Positions 54,616 through 62,930 of a stretch of DNA of 64,000 nucleotides are shown here, piece after piece. Location of the stretch: contig NZ_JAHSTW010000012.1 in NCBI RefSeq assembly GCF_019145195.1, positions 124,001-188,000 on the forward strand, given 5' to 3'. The position numbers and the translations under genes were made by a program. The DNA is from Pseudomonas siliginis. GTDB taxonomy: Bacteria; Pseudomonadota; Gammaproteobacteria; Pseudomonadales; Pseudomonadaceae. Numbering within the stretch: the first letter of the stretch is position 1; the number at the start of each line of letters is the position of its first letter. The notes beneath the pieces are model-generated. The model made no database searches and was not told the origin of the DNA. It saw only the letters and a list, made by a program, of their open reading frames with translations.

Positions 54616-54630
54616 GTGAACAGAGTATCT

Positions 54631-54676
54631 ACAGGTGACCGCGTACCCATGTGGGAGCGAGCCTGCTCGCCAAAGC
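54631..54676. repeat. Right part of the REP pair split by the IS110 element
   Basis: ACAGGTGACCGCGTACCCAT is the REP tail and spacer, close to ACAGTTGACCGTATTCCAAT of the intact pair at 56341. It is followed by the inverted REP copy GTGGGAGCGAGCCTGCTCGC. Confidence 0.85.
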
Positions 54677-54767
54677 GCCAGAATATTCCTACGCATGAGC
54701 TACTGGACAGATGCGCCACATCGGCAGATTATTCCCGGCGCAAAACCACCACACCGAGAGAACCCTC

Positions 54768-54932
54768 ATGAGCAAAAAGCCAGCAAAGCATGGCCCCAAC
54801 AAGGCCAAATCCATCGTCGCCCAGCCCTTGTTCCGCAGCCGCCAGGAACGACCAGCCAAGGGCAAAGGCAGCTACCGCCGCGAAGCCTTCCGGTCTGACA
54901 ACCGGGAGGCTTTTTACTTTCTGGCTGCCTGA
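54768..54932 (+). CDS. arfA: Alternative ribosome-rescue factor ArfA
   Basis: 54 residues as written. MSKKPAKHGPNKAKSIVAQP is followed by LFRSRQERPAKGKGSYRRE, matching the PLFRxRVxxxxKGKGSYxR core of E. coli ArfA, which recruits RF2 to stalled ribosomes. An intrinsic terminator (54883-54915) lies inside the frame, so most transcripts should end near codon 49 without a stop. The product would then be tagged by tmRNA and destroyed unless tmRNA is failing, giving backup control. It is the first gene after the IS insertion. The start is chosen by family alignment. Confidence 0.85.
   Translation: MSKKPAKHGPNKAKSIVAQPLFRSRQERPAKGKGSYRREAFRSDNREAFYFLAA
54883..54915 (+). terminator. Intrinsic terminator inside arfA
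   Basis: AAGCCTTCCGGT and ACCGGGAGGCTT form a 12-bp stem (one G-T pair) with a 6-base loop, followed by TTTTT at 54911-54915. The arfA stop is at 54930-54932, beyond the release point. Confidence 0.9.
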
Positions 54933-54993
54933 AGCGCACCACCCCCCGCTCATGTTAAGGTCTGCACCTGATTCGTTTCCCCTGGAACTGTGC

Positions 54994-56316
54994 ATGCCCC
55001 CAAGTCTTTCCCGTCGTTGGCCGGTGCGCCAATTGATCGCTGCCTCTAGCTTCATTCTGCTTGTCGCCTGCGCGGAAAAACCCACCGCCGCCGATGCACA
55101 ACCGCTTCAAGCCGCCCCGGTTACCACGGCCCCTGCGATCATTCCGCCGGTAGTGCCGTCCGCCGACCCGCTCGATATTCAACCGACCCAGACCTTTGCC
55201 GAATGGCAGGCGGGCTTCCGCAAGGACGCCCTCGCCGCCGGGATTCGCCCCGAGCTGTTCGATCAGGCATTTGCCAACATCAGCTTCGACGCCAGCGTGA
55301 TCCGTGCCGATCGCAGTCAGCCGGAGTTTTCCCGCCCGGTGTGGGAATACCTCGATGGTGCGCTGTCACCGCTGCGTGTACGCAAAGGCCAGGCGCTGAT
55401 CAACCAGTACGCCGACATTCTGCAAAGCATCGAGCAGCGCTATGGCGTTGATCGCCAGGCACTGGTGTCGGTGTGGGGCATGGAAAGCAATTTCGGTCAG
55501 TTTCAGGGCAGCAAGTCGGTGATCAACTCGTTGGCCACTCTCGCCTACGAGGGGCGTCGTCCGGGCTTTGCTCACGCGCAATTGATTGCCGCGCTGCAGA
55601 TTCTGCAACAGGGCGATATCACCCCGGAGAAAATGCTCGGCTCCTGGGCCGGCGCGATGGGCCAGACCCAGTTCATTCCGACCACTTACAACACCCACGC
55701 CGTGGACTTTGACGGTGACGGTCGCCGCGACATCTGGGGCAGCCCGGCCGATGCGCTGGCCTCGACCGCGCATTACCTGCAAAGCTCGGGCTGGCAACGC
55801 GGCCAGCCGTGGGGTTTCGAAGTGCAATTGCCGAGCGGTTTCAACTACACGCTGGCCGATGGCGCGATTCGCAAAAGCGTCGCCGAATGGCGGCAACTGG
55901 GCGTGAACCTGCCCAATGGCGCGCAGGTGCCAGCCGGTTCCGAACAACTGTCCGCCGCCCTGCTGCTGCCGGCCGGTTATCGCGGCCCGGCGTTCCTGAT
56001 CCTCGACAACTTCCGGGCGATCCTCAAGTACAACAATTCGTCGTCGTATGCGCTGGCGGTAAGCCTGTTGTCCGAGCGCTTTGAAGGCGCGGGCCTGATC
56101 AATGGCGACTGGCCGAAAGATGATCTGCCGCTGAGCCGCACCGAGCGCATCGAACTGCAGACGCTATTGAGCGCGCGTAATTATGACGCCGGCACGGCGG
56201 ACGGGATTATCGGCGCCAATACGCGCAAGGCCATTCGCAGTGCCCAGCAGGCGCTGGGCTGGCCGGCGGATGGTTATCCGACGCACAAGTTGCTTGAGAG
56301 CCTGCGCGCCCAATAG
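54994..56316 (+). CDS. Lytic murein transglycosylase lipoprotein (SltB3-type)
   Basis: 440 residues from the ATG at 54994 (MPPSLSRRW). Lipobox FILLVAC with cysteine near 26. A Pro/Ala-rich linker precedes an SltB/MltB catalytic domain: TFAEWQAGFRKDALAAGI, LVSVWGMESNFGQFQGSKS with the catalytic glutamate near 170, WAGAMGQTQFIPTTYNTHAVDFDGDGRRDIWGSPADALAS. A C-terminal peptidoglycan-binding domain (LQTLLSARNYDAGTADGIIGANTRKAIRSAQ) ends the protein. It cleaves glycan strands to 1,6-anhydro ends. P. aeruginosa SltB3 has this layout and position, from memory. Longer readings overlap arfA. Confidence 0.9.
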   Translation: MPPSLSRRWPVRQLIAASSFILLVACAEKPTAADAQPLQAAPVTTAPAIIPPVVPSADPLDIQPTQTFAEWQAGFRKDALAAGIRPELFDQAFANISFDASVIRADRSQPEFSRPVWEYLDGALSPLRVRKGQALINQYADILQSIEQRYGVDRQALVSVWGMESNFGQFQGSKSVINSLATLAYEGRRPGFAHAQLIAALQILQQGDITPEKMLGSWAGAMGQTQFIPTTYNTHAVDFDGDGRRDIWGSPADALASTAHYLQSSGWQRGQPWGFEVQLPSGFNYTLADGAIRKSVAEWRQLGVNLPNGAQVPAGSEQLSAALLLPAGYRGPAFLILDNFRAILKYNNSSSYALAVSLLSERFEGAGLINGDWPKDDLPLSRTERIELQTLLSARNYDAGTADGIIGANTRKAIRSAQQALGWPADGYPTHKLLESLRAQ

Positions 56317-56340
56317 AAAGACTGCCGTATGGCGGGTATC

Positions 56341-56410
56341 GCTTTCGCGAGCAGGCTCGCTCCCACAGTTGACCGTATTCCAATGTGGGAGCGAGCCTGC
56401 TCGCGAATAC
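56341..56410. repeat. REP pair
   Basis: Inverted REP copies with a 20-base spacer ACAGTTGACCGTATTCCAAT, between convergent transglycosylase and LD-carboxypeptidase genes. Its spacer closely resembles that of the pair broken by the IS110 element. Confidence 0.95.
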
Positions 56411-56416
56411 TGACTG

Positions 56417-57382
56417 TCAGGCAATAACCGTTTCAGCCTTGATTACCACATCCTGCTCCAGCAGCAACTCCTGCTTCCCTGCATCCAGGCGCACCAGCGC
56501 GCCCAACGGCAGTGTCAGGTTCGGGTCGCAATGGCCACTGCGCCAACCCGACAACACCGGAATTCGCAACGGCTCAAAGGTTTGCTTGAGCAGGCGATTC
56601 AGCGCGTCGACATCCACCCCGGCGATATCACCGACCAGCACACCGCGCAGTCTGGCCAGCTTGCCGGCCAGACGCATCTGGGTCAGCAGCCGATCAATCC
56701 GATACAGCGGCTCGTTGATGTCTTCGATAAACAGAATCACCCCTTCGACATCGATCTCGTAGGGCGTGCCGAGGGTTGCAGCAATCATCGCCAGATTGCC
56801 GCCAAGCAACCGCCCGTGAGCGATGCCCGGTTCGACGGTTGATAATGGATAAGCCGCCGGATGGCTCAGTACACTCCCTGACTTCATTTGCCCGCGCAGC
56901 ATGGCGAAGAATGACGTGACGGTCGGCGGCTCCTTGTCGCCGAGCAGGTCGGCATTGAGCAGCGGGCCGTGAAAGGTCACAAACCCGGCGTAGCGACTGA
57001 TGGCCAGGTGCAGCGCGGTGATGTCGCTGTAGCCGACAAACGGCTTGGCATGCCGGCTGAGCAGGTCGTAATCGATTCGGTCGAGCAGGCGCGGCGTGCC
57101 GTAGCCGCCGCGCAGGCAAATGATCGCGTCGACTTCGGGGTCAGCGAATGCCGCGTGCAGATCGCGCAGGCGTACGTCGTCACTGCCAGCCAGATAGCCG
57201 TCCTTCTCATAGACACCCGGAAACACCTTCAGCCCATAGCCGCGCGCGCGCATCCATTGCAGCGCTTTTTCAGTGTCGAGGGCACCGGGGCCGGCAGGCG
57301 CGATGACGCCGATCGTCCCTTCGGAGGGCAGCGCCGGTACGGGTCGGTGGGCAATCAGGGTGTGGCTCGGTCGAACGGTCAT
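56417..57382 (-). CDS. LD-carboxypeptidase (peptidase S66)
   Basis: 321 residues. Removes the terminal D-alanine from murein tetrapeptides during cell-wall recycling in the cytosol. Seen: IGVIAPAGP near residue 25, ICLRGGYGTPRLLDRIDYDLL, the nucleophile serine in FVGYSDITALH, FTFHGPLLNADLL-like GFVTFHGP, the glutamate in ILFIEDINEPLYRIDRLL, and the histidine in WRSGHCDPNLTLPLGA near 295. These give the Ser-Glu-His triad of LdcA-type enzymes. It is convergent with the transglycosylase gene, so the two steps of wall turnover are neighbours. Confidence 0.9.
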   Translation of the reverse strand: MTVRPSHTLIAHRPVPALPSEGTIGVIAPAGPGALDTEKALQWMRARGYGLKVFPGVYEKDGYLAGSDDVRLRDLHAAFADPEVDAIICLRGGYGTPRLLDRIDYDLLSRHAKPFVGYSDITALHLAISRYAGFVTFHGPLLNADLLGDKEPPTVTSFFAMLRGQMKSGSVLSHPAAYPLSTVEPGIAHGRLLGGNLAMIAATLGTPYEIDVEGVILFIEDINEPLYRIDRLLTQMRLAGKLARLRGVLVGDIAGVDVDALNRLLKQTFEPLRIPVLSGWRSGHCDPNLTLPLGALVRLDAGKQELLLEQDVVIKAETVIA

Positions 57383-57460
57383 CCTTGGGCTCCAGCGGTA
57401 AAGTCATGCACACACAGTAGTCAGCTGTAGAGACAAACAAAAGCCCCTTGTCTCAGGCAA

Positions 57461-57500
57461 AAAAATGCCCGCCGAGGAACCGTCCTCGGCGGGCATTTTT
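57461..57500. terminator. Strong bidirectional terminator downstream of lipA
   Basis: AAAAATGCCCGCCGAGGA and its inverse form a long GC-rich stem with an A-run on one side and a T-run on the other. It ends the minus-strand lip cluster. Confidence 0.92.
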
Positions 57501-57514
57501 ACATCAGCAGTGAA

Positions 57515-58537
57515 TCAGGAACCCAGCAGCTCGGCCTTGACCAGCTTCGCTTGCTCGTCGGCGTGGTAAGAGGAACGTACCAGCGGGCCAGACGCAACGT
57601 TCTTGAAGCCCATCTTGTAACCTTCTTCGGCGAACCAGGCGAAGGTGTCCGGGTGCACGAAACGCTGCACCGGCAAGTGGCTACGCGACGGTTGCAGGTA
57701 TTGACCGAGGGTCAGCATGTCGATGTCGTGTTCGCGCATGCGCTTCATGACTTCGATGACTTCCTCGTCGGTCTCGCCCAGACCCAGCATCAGGCCGGAC
57801 TTGGTCGGGATATGCGGCATCATCTGCTTGAAGCGTTGCAGCAGGGTCAGCGACCACTGGTAATCCGAGCCCGGACGCGCAGCCTTGTACAGACGCGGCA
57901 CGGTTTCCAGGTTGTGGTTGAACACATCCGGCGGCTCGGCAGCGGTGATTTCCAGGGCGATGTCCATGCGGCCACGGTAGTCCGGGACCAGGGTCTCGAG
58001 CTGAACGTTCGGCGACAGTTTGCGGATTTCGCGGATGCAGTCGGCAAAGTGCTGGGCACCGCCGTCACGCAGGTCATCGCGGTCCACCGAAGTGATCACC
58101 ACGTATTTGAGCTTGAGGTCGGCGATGGCGATGGCCAGGCTTTCCGGCTCGTTGACGTCCAGTGGCTTCGGACGACCGTGGCCAACGTCGCAGAACGGAC
58201 AGCGACGGGTGCAGATGTCGCCCATGATCATGAAGGTCGCGGTGCCACCGGAGAAGCATTCGCCGAGGTTCGGGCAGGACGCTTCTTCGCAGACGCTGTG
58301 CAGCTTGTGCTTGCGCAGCAGGCTCTTGATGCGGTCGACTTCCGGCGAAACCGGGATGCGCACGCGGATCCAGTCGGGTTTCTTCGGCAGTTCGGTGGTC
58401 GGGATGATCTTGACCGGGATGCGTGCAACCTTCTCGGCGCCGCGCAGCTTGACGCCGGCTTCAACCTTGGGACGCGGGGCCGGGCGCTCGGTCACGTCGA
58501 GCGTCGGGATCATGGTTTGCACTGCATCAGTAGTCAT
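57515..58537 (-). CDS. lipA: Lipoyl synthase
   Basis: 340 residues from the ATG at 58537 ([11 protein letters not shown]). Radical-SAM enzyme inserting two sulfurs into octanoyl groups. The auxiliary cluster cysteines are in [25 protein letters not shown] and the radical-SAM triad in [15 protein letters not shown] near residue 125. [14 protein letters not shown] and [15 protein letters not shown] follow, and the C terminus has SSYHADEQA with the conserved serine. It lies one base after lipB, so octanoyl transfer and sulfur insertion are co-expressed. Confidence 0.96.
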   Translation of the reverse strand: MTTDAVQTMIPTLDVTERPAPRPKVEAGVKLRGAEKVARIPVKIIPTTELPKKPDWIRVRIPVSPEVDRIKSLLRKHKLHSVCEEASCPNLGECFSGGTATFMIMGDICTRRCPFCDVGHGRPKPLDVNEPESLAIAIADLKLKYVVITSVDRDDLRDGGAQHFADCIREIRKLSPNVQLETLVPDYRGRMDIALEITAAEPPDVFNHNLETVPRLYKAARPGSDYQWSLTLLQRFKQMMPHIPTKSGLMLGLGETDEEVIEVMKRMREHDIDMLTLGQYLQPSRSHLPVQRFVHPDTFAWFAEEGYKMGFKNVASGPLVRSSYHADEQAKLVKAELLGS

Positions 58538-58538
58538 A

Positions 58539-59186
58539 TCAGTCGATTCCGCCCGTGAGGGTCGTCTGCTCAGCATAGTCGAGGTGTTTGACGAGCTGCG
58601 CGCGCAGCCGGGCACTTACCTCGGCAAATTCAATCGATCCTGCTTGATCGCTCAGCTGGGTCATGGCCAGCCCGGCGTAGCCGCAGGGATTAATCCGTCG
58701 AAACGGTTCCAGGTTCATATCCACGTTCAGGGCCAGGCCATGAAAGGAACAACCGTGGCGAATGCGCAAACCCAGAGAAGCGATTTTCGCTCCATCGACG
58801 TATACGCCGGGAGCATCTGGCTTGGCGGCGGCGGTGACGCCGTAGCTGGCCAGCAGTTCGATCACGCAGGCTTCCATGCGGCTGACCAGATCACGCACGC
58901 CGAAACCCAGCTTGCGCACATCCAGTAACAGATAGGCCACCAGCTGCCCGGGGCCATGATAAGTCACTTGGCCGCCACGATCGACCTGCACCACCGGAAT
59001 ATCTCCCGGCAGCAATAGATGCTCGGCCTTGCCGGCCTGGCCCTGAGTGAACACCGGCGGGTGTTCGACGAGCCAGATTTCGTCGGCGGCCGCATTGCCG
59101 CGTTCGTTGGTAAAGCGCTGCATGGCATGCCAGACCGGCTCGTAAGCCATCTGGCCCAGCTCGCGAAAGCCCAGCGTGCCGTGCAT
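58539..59186 (-). CDS. lipB: Octanoyltransferase LipB
   Basis: 215 residues. Transfers octanoate from acyl carrier protein to lipoyl domains. Motifs: [23 protein letters not shown] near residue 40, [53 protein letters not shown] with the lysine, and the acyl-thioester cysteine in INPCGYAGL near 169. The ATG at 59186 overlaps the stop of the DUF493 gene; the preceding GTG codon is a less likely start. Confidence 0.95.
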   Translation of the reverse strand: MHGTLGFRELGQMAYEPVWHAMQRFTNERGNAAADEIWLVEHPPVFTQGQAGKAEHLLLPGDIPVVQVDRGGQVTYHGPGQLVAYLLLDVRKLGFGVRDLVSRMEACVIELLASYGVTAAAKPDAPGVYVDGAKIASLGLRIRHGCSFHGLALNVDMNLEPFRRINPCGYAGLAMTQLSDQAGSIEFAEVSARLRAQLVKHLDYAEQTTLTGGID

Positions 59187-59461
59187 CACAACACCATGTG
59201 CACGAAGCCGGTCGCCCGCAGTGCGCTGTTGATGTTGTACAGCTGATCCTGATCAGTGGCGACGATGTGCAACTGGATAGTGGTGTATTTGCCGTTGCTG
59301 CTTAGACGCTCGTCGATGCGCTCATCATTGATGCTCGCGTATTTCTTGACGATGTCGATGATCTCGTCTTTGTTGCCGACGCCCGTATCGCTGATCACCT
59401 TGATCGGGTAATCAGTCTGGGGAAATTCGATCTTTGGCGCCTGTACTTCGGTATCGGTCAT
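59186..59461 (-). CDS. ybeD: DUF493 family protein YbeD
   Basis: 91 residues from the ATG at 59461 (MTDTEVQAP). Core [16 protein letters not shown] and a ferredoxin-like ACT-type fold ending [20 protein letters not shown] and [18 protein letters not shown], typical of YbeD between dacA-like and lipB genes. Small cytosolic protein, presumed regulatory, function unproven. The stop overlaps the lipB start. Confidence 0.93.
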   Translation of the reverse strand: MTDTEVQAPKIEFPQTDYPIKVISDTGVGNKDEIIDIVKKYASINDERIDERLSSNGKYTTIQLHIVATDQDQLYNINSALRATGFVHMVL

Positions 59462-59500
59462 GGCGTAACGGCCTCTATAGCGCAAGCCGTGGTAACGCAC

Positions 59501-59531
59501 ATGGCCCCGCACCGGATCGGGGCGGGGCCAT
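59501..59531 (-). other. Stem-loop between dacC and ybeD
   Basis: ATGGCCCCGC and GCGGGGCCAT pair perfectly around 11 bases. No T-run follows on the minus strand, so read-through from dacC into ybeD-lipB-lipA is likely. Confidence 0.6.
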
Positions 59532-59547
59532 GCAGGTCAACACAAAA

Positions 59548-60705
59548 TCAGTTGAACAAGCCGTAGAAGAATAGACGGATGCTATCCCACATGCGGCGGA
59601 AGATACCACCCTCCTCGACGCCATCCAGAGCGATCAGGTCGGCGCTGTGCACCACCTTGTCTTCCAGTTTGACTTCGACTTTACCGATCACGTCGCCCTT
59701 GGCAATTGGCGCAACCAGTTGCGGGTTCATGGTCATGCTGGCAGCGAGCTTCTTCAGCTGGCCTTTTGGCAGAGTCATGGTCAGGTCTTGCGCCAGACCG
59801 GCCTTGACCTGGCTGGTGGTGCCTTTCCATACCGGCGCCTGCGCCAGTTCAGTGCCCTTCTGGTAGAAGGTCTGGGTTTCGAAGAAGCGGAAACCGTAGG
59901 TCAGCAGCTTCTGGGTTTCAGCCGCACGAGCCACTTCGCTGTTGGTGCCGAACACCACGGCGATCAGGCGCTGGCCGTCACGTACCGCCGAGGACACCAT
60001 GCAGTAGCCGGCTTCATCGGTGTGGCCGGTTTTCAGACCGTCAACGGTCTTGTCGCGCCACAGCAGCAGGTTGCGGTTAGGCTGCTTGATGCCGTTCCAG
60101 AAGAACTCTTTCTGCGAGTAGATCGCATAGTGAGCCGGGTCTTCGTGGATGATCGCACGGGCCAGAATCGCCATGTCGTGCGCCGACGAGTAGTGCTCAG
60201 GGTTTGGCAGACCGGTCGGGTTCATGAAGTGGGTATTGGTCATGCCCAGTTCGGTGACGGTCTTGTTCATCAGATCGGCGAACGCGTCTTCGCTGCCGGC
60301 GATGTGCTCGGCCAGGGCGACACTGGCGTCGTTACCGGACTGGATGATGATGCCATGCAGCAGGTCGCTGACAGTCACCTGCGAACCGACCTTGATGAAC
60401 ATCCGCGAACCGCCGGTGCGCCAGGCGTTTTCGCTGACGGTCACCGGGTCGTTTTCACCGATCTGGCCGCGACGGATTTCCAGGGTCGCGATATAGGCGG
60501 TCATCAGCTTGGTCAGGCTGGCCGGTGGCAGACGCTGGTCGCCGTTGTTTTCGACCAGCACGTTGCCGCTGCTGGCGTCCATCAGAACGTAGGCCTTGGC
60601 GGCCAGTTGTGGTGGCGACGGCATCATCTCGGCCGCGAAGGCGGCTGGCGAGAGGAGCAGCGGGACTAGCAGACACAGGCGTTTGGCAAAGGTGGTGATG
60701 TTCAT
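59548..60705 (-). CDS. dacC: D-alanyl-D-alanine carboxypeptidase (PBP5/6 type)
   Basis: 385 residues. Signal peptide LVPLLLSPAAFAAE. Penicillin-binding motifs in order: SLTK in PPASLTKLMTAYIATL near residue 63, SGN in IIQSGNDASVALAEH near 125, KTG in VDGLKTGHTDEAGYC near 228. A PBP5_C domain follows, then a C-terminal amphipathic anchor (RRMWDSIRLFFYGLFN). It trims pentapeptide side chains at the periplasmic membrane face. Next to rlpA, sltB1 and rodA, it belongs to the elongation/wall-remodelling cluster. Confidence 0.95.
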   Translation of the reverse strand: MNITTFAKRLCLLVPLLLSPAAFAAEMMPSPPQLAAKAYVLMDASSGNVLVENNGDQRLPPASLTKLMTAYIATLEIRRGQIGENDPVTVSENAWRTGGSRMFIKVGSQVTVSDLLHGIIIQSGNDASVALAEHIAGSEDAFADLMNKTVTELGMTNTHFMNPTGLPNPEHYSSAHDMAILARAIIHEDPAHYAIYSQKEFFWNGIKQPNRNLLLWRDKTVDGLKTGHTDEAGYCMVSSAVRDGQRLIAVVFGTNSEVARAAETQKLLTYGFRFFETQTFYQKGTELAQAPVWKGTTSQVKAGLAQDLTMTLPKGQLKKLAASMTMNPQLVAPIAKGDVIGKVEVKLEDKVVHSADLIALDGVEEGGIFRRMWDSIRLFFYGLFN

Positions 60706-60892
60706 CCGTCTCTCGAAATCGCTAATGGAAACTTGCCCGAAGGCAAAACTTATTCAGACAGCCTTCTAAAGGGCCATCGCGTGTTCAGTTGCTCACTCCA
60801 GTCACCCTTGCCGGGCTTTTGTTCTTCGACGAGCCAACAACCTGGTTCACCCCCCGAATACCGCAAGTGAACCGTCAATCAAGGTCTACGTG

Positions 60893-61903
60893 TTACTCGG
60901 TGACCACGCTGGGCGAACCCAGATTGGCCAGCCGCACACTGTTCTGCACCTGGGCGATCTCACCCGGCGAGCCGATCGGCCCCAGGCGTACCCGGTGCAG
61001 GGTCTGCTGATTGCGCACGATCGAGCTGATGAACACCGGCGCGCTCACCATCCCGCTGAGCTTCGACCTCAGCAGCTCGGCAGCGTCCGGGTTGGCGAAC
61101 GCGCCCACCTGCAGATACTGGCCAGACGCTGGTGCAGAAGCGTTTTTTTTTGCATCGATCTGCACGGGCACCACGGCCGCGGCGTGTTGCTGCGGCGGCG
61201 GTGTCCATTGCTCGACGGTGCCGGCCGAAGCCGTAATCACTGGCGCGCTATTCTGCGCCACTTGCGGCTCATTGAGCATCAGCGGCGCCGGACGGCCCTT
61301 GGCCGCCCACCACTGCTGCGGATCGATGCCTTCGACCTTGACCCGCGCGGTGCCGGTTTCGGCATAGCCGAGCTTCTTCGCCGCTGCGTAGGACAAGTCG
61401 ATGATGCGATCGGAGTAGAACGGCCCACGGTCGTTGACGCGCAGGATCACGGTCTTGTTGTTGTCCAGGTTGGTCACCCGGACGTAACTCGGCAGCGGCA
61501 AGGTCTTGTGCGCGGCACTCATGCCGTACAGGTCATACACTTCGCCGTTGGCGGTGTTCTGGCCATGGAACTTGGTGCCGTACCAGGACGCCGTGCCCGA
61601 AGCCACGTAGGTCTTGGATTCCTGCAACGGAAAATAGGTCTTGCCCAGCACGGTGTACGGGTTGGCCTTGTACGGGCCGGTGTGCAGGGTCGGTGTCGCA
61701 TCCGGGATGCGCGAAACATCGACATCCCACCACGGCGCGCCGTCTTTGTGCGCGCGGTTGATGTCCAGGCCCGGTTGGGCGCGGACAGCGGTGGACGGGG
61801 TTTTCTGCGTCGGCGTACGGCTGGTCGTGCAACTGGCGACCAGGACTGCCAACGCAGCGAAAGCCACCAGCTTCAGGGGTTTATTGTTAGGCAATGCCTG
61901 CAT
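60893..61903 (-). CDS. rlpA: Septal-ring lytic transglycosylase lipoprotein RlpA
   Basis: 336 residues. Lipobox LAVLVASC with cysteine near 25. Double-psi beta-barrel domain: ASGTASWYGTKFHGQNTANGEVYD near residue 100, YVRVTNLDNNKTVILRVNDRGPFYSDRIIDLSYAAA. A Pro/Gln linker leads to a C-terminal SPOR domain (QYLQVGAFANPDAAELLRSKL) that binds denuded peptidoglycan at the septum. The start overlaps the stop of the transglycosylase gene upstream. Confidence 0.95.
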   Translation of the reverse strand: MQALPNNKPLKLVAFAALAVLVASCTTSRTPTQKTPSTAVRAQPGLDINRAHKDGAPWWDVDVSRIPDATPTLHTGPYKANPYTVLGKTYFPLQESKTYVASGTASWYGTKFHGQNTANGEVYDLYGMSAAHKTLPLPSYVRVTNLDNNKTVILRVNDRGPFYSDRIIDLSYAAAKKLGYAETGTARVKVEGIDPQQWWAAKGRPAPLMLNEPQVAQNSAPVITASAGTVEQWTPPPQQHAAAVVPVQIDAKKNASAPASGQYLQVGAFANPDAAELLRSKLSGMVSAPVFISSIVRNQQTLHRVRLGPIGSPGEIAQVQNSVRLANLGSPSVVTE

Positions 61904-62913
61904 TACTTGACGCCCCGTGCTTGTACCAGCTGTTCAGACAGTTGATGTACGGCCATGGCGTACATCACGCTGCGGTTATAACGCGTGATCGCGTAGAAAT
62001 TCTGCAGGCCCATCCAGTATTCAGGGCCGTTGTCGCCTTCGAGGCGAAATGCGGTAACCGGCATATCATCGCGCAGCGCATCATGACTTGACCAGCCCAG
62101 CGCCCGCAACTCTGCGACCGTCTTCACCGGTTCGATACCAGTAGTCAGGCCTTCATCAGTTTGCTCGCCGCGTACATCGGCACGGCTGACCACCGGTTCG
62201 CCGGCGACCCAGCCGTGGCGCTTGAAATAGCTGGCGACGCTGCCAATGGCATCGTCCGGATTGTTCCAGATATTGATGTGGCCATCACCGTCGAAATCCA
62301 CCGCGTAGGCGCGAAAGCTGCTCGGCATGAACTGCGGCAGGCCCATGGCCCCGGCGTACGAGCCTTTCAGGGTCAGCGGGTCGACCTGCTCTTCACGGGC
62401 CAGCAGCAGGAACTCACGCAGTTCCTTGCGGAAAAATTCGGCACGGGGAGGATAGTCGAAGCCGAGGGTCGACAATGCGTCGATCACTCGGAAATTACCG
62501 GTATTACGTCCGAAAAAGGTCTCGACGCCGATGATCGACACGATCACTTGTGCCGGCACGCCGTATTCCTGCTCGGCACGGGCCAGGGTCGCCTCGTGCT
62601 GACGCCAGAAGTCGACACCACGGGCGATACGCGCGTCAGTAATGAACATCGGGCGATATTCATTCCACTGCTTGACCCGTTCGGCGGGTCTGGAGATGGC
62701 GTCGAGAATCGACTGCTTGCGTTGCGCCTCGCGGAACACACCCATCAGTTGTTCACCGGCGAAACCGTAGTCGCGGGTCATTTCACCGACGAATTCGGCC
62801 ACCTGCGGCGAGCCTTCATAGTCGCCGGCCAGCGCTTCCTGCACGCTCCCCAGCAGGCCCATCAGGCCAACCAGCGGCGCGCATCGAGTCGCCCAGCCAC
62901 GCATTACTTGCAT
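61903..62913 (-). CDS. sltB1: Lytic murein transglycosylase B (SltB1-type)
   Basis: 336 residues from the ATG at 62913 (MQVMRGW); a start three codons later is also possible. Signal sequence LVGLMGLLGSVQEALAGD without a lipobox, so a soluble periplasmic form. The catalytic glutamate is in VIVSIIGVETFFGRNTG near 145. GSYAGAMGLPQFMPSSFRAYAVDFDGDGHINIWNNPDDAIGS follows. No C-terminal binding domain, unlike the protein at 54994. Stop overlaps rlpA start; 17 bases after rodA. Confidence 0.93.
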   Translation of the reverse strand: MQVMRGWATRCAPLVGLMGLLGSVQEALAGDYEGSPQVAEFVGEMTRDYGFAGEQLMGVFREAQRKQSILDAISRPAERVKQWNEYRPMFITDARIARGVDFWRQHEATLARAEQEYGVPAQVIVSIIGVETFFGRNTGNFRVIDALSTLGFDYPPRAEFFRKELREFLLLAREEQVDPLTLKGSYAGAMGLPQFMPSSFRAYAVDFDGDGHINIWNNPDDAIGSVASYFKRHGWVAGEPVVSRADVRGEQTDEGLTTGIEPVKTVAELRALGWSSHDALRDDMPVTAFRLEGDNGPEYWMGLQNFYAITRYNRSVMYAMAVHQLSEQLVQARGVK

Positions 62914-62930
62914 TGCACTCTTCACCTTAT

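Larger units (their letters stand above)
53347..54628 (+). mobile_element. IS110-family insertion sequence (IS621-like), 1282 bp
   Basis: Boundaries are inferred by rebuilding the empty site: GCTCGCTC-CT-ACAGGTGACC, a REP with the CTCCTACAGG end. CT occurs at both junctions (53347-53348 and 54629-54630), as expected of the CT core of IS621-type elements, with no terminal inverted repeats. Left end CTTGTATG, right end CAGAGTAT. Contents: a 270-base leader with a bridge RNA and one transposase gene. It sits in the same orientation as holA and arfA and appears intact. Confidence 0.85.
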
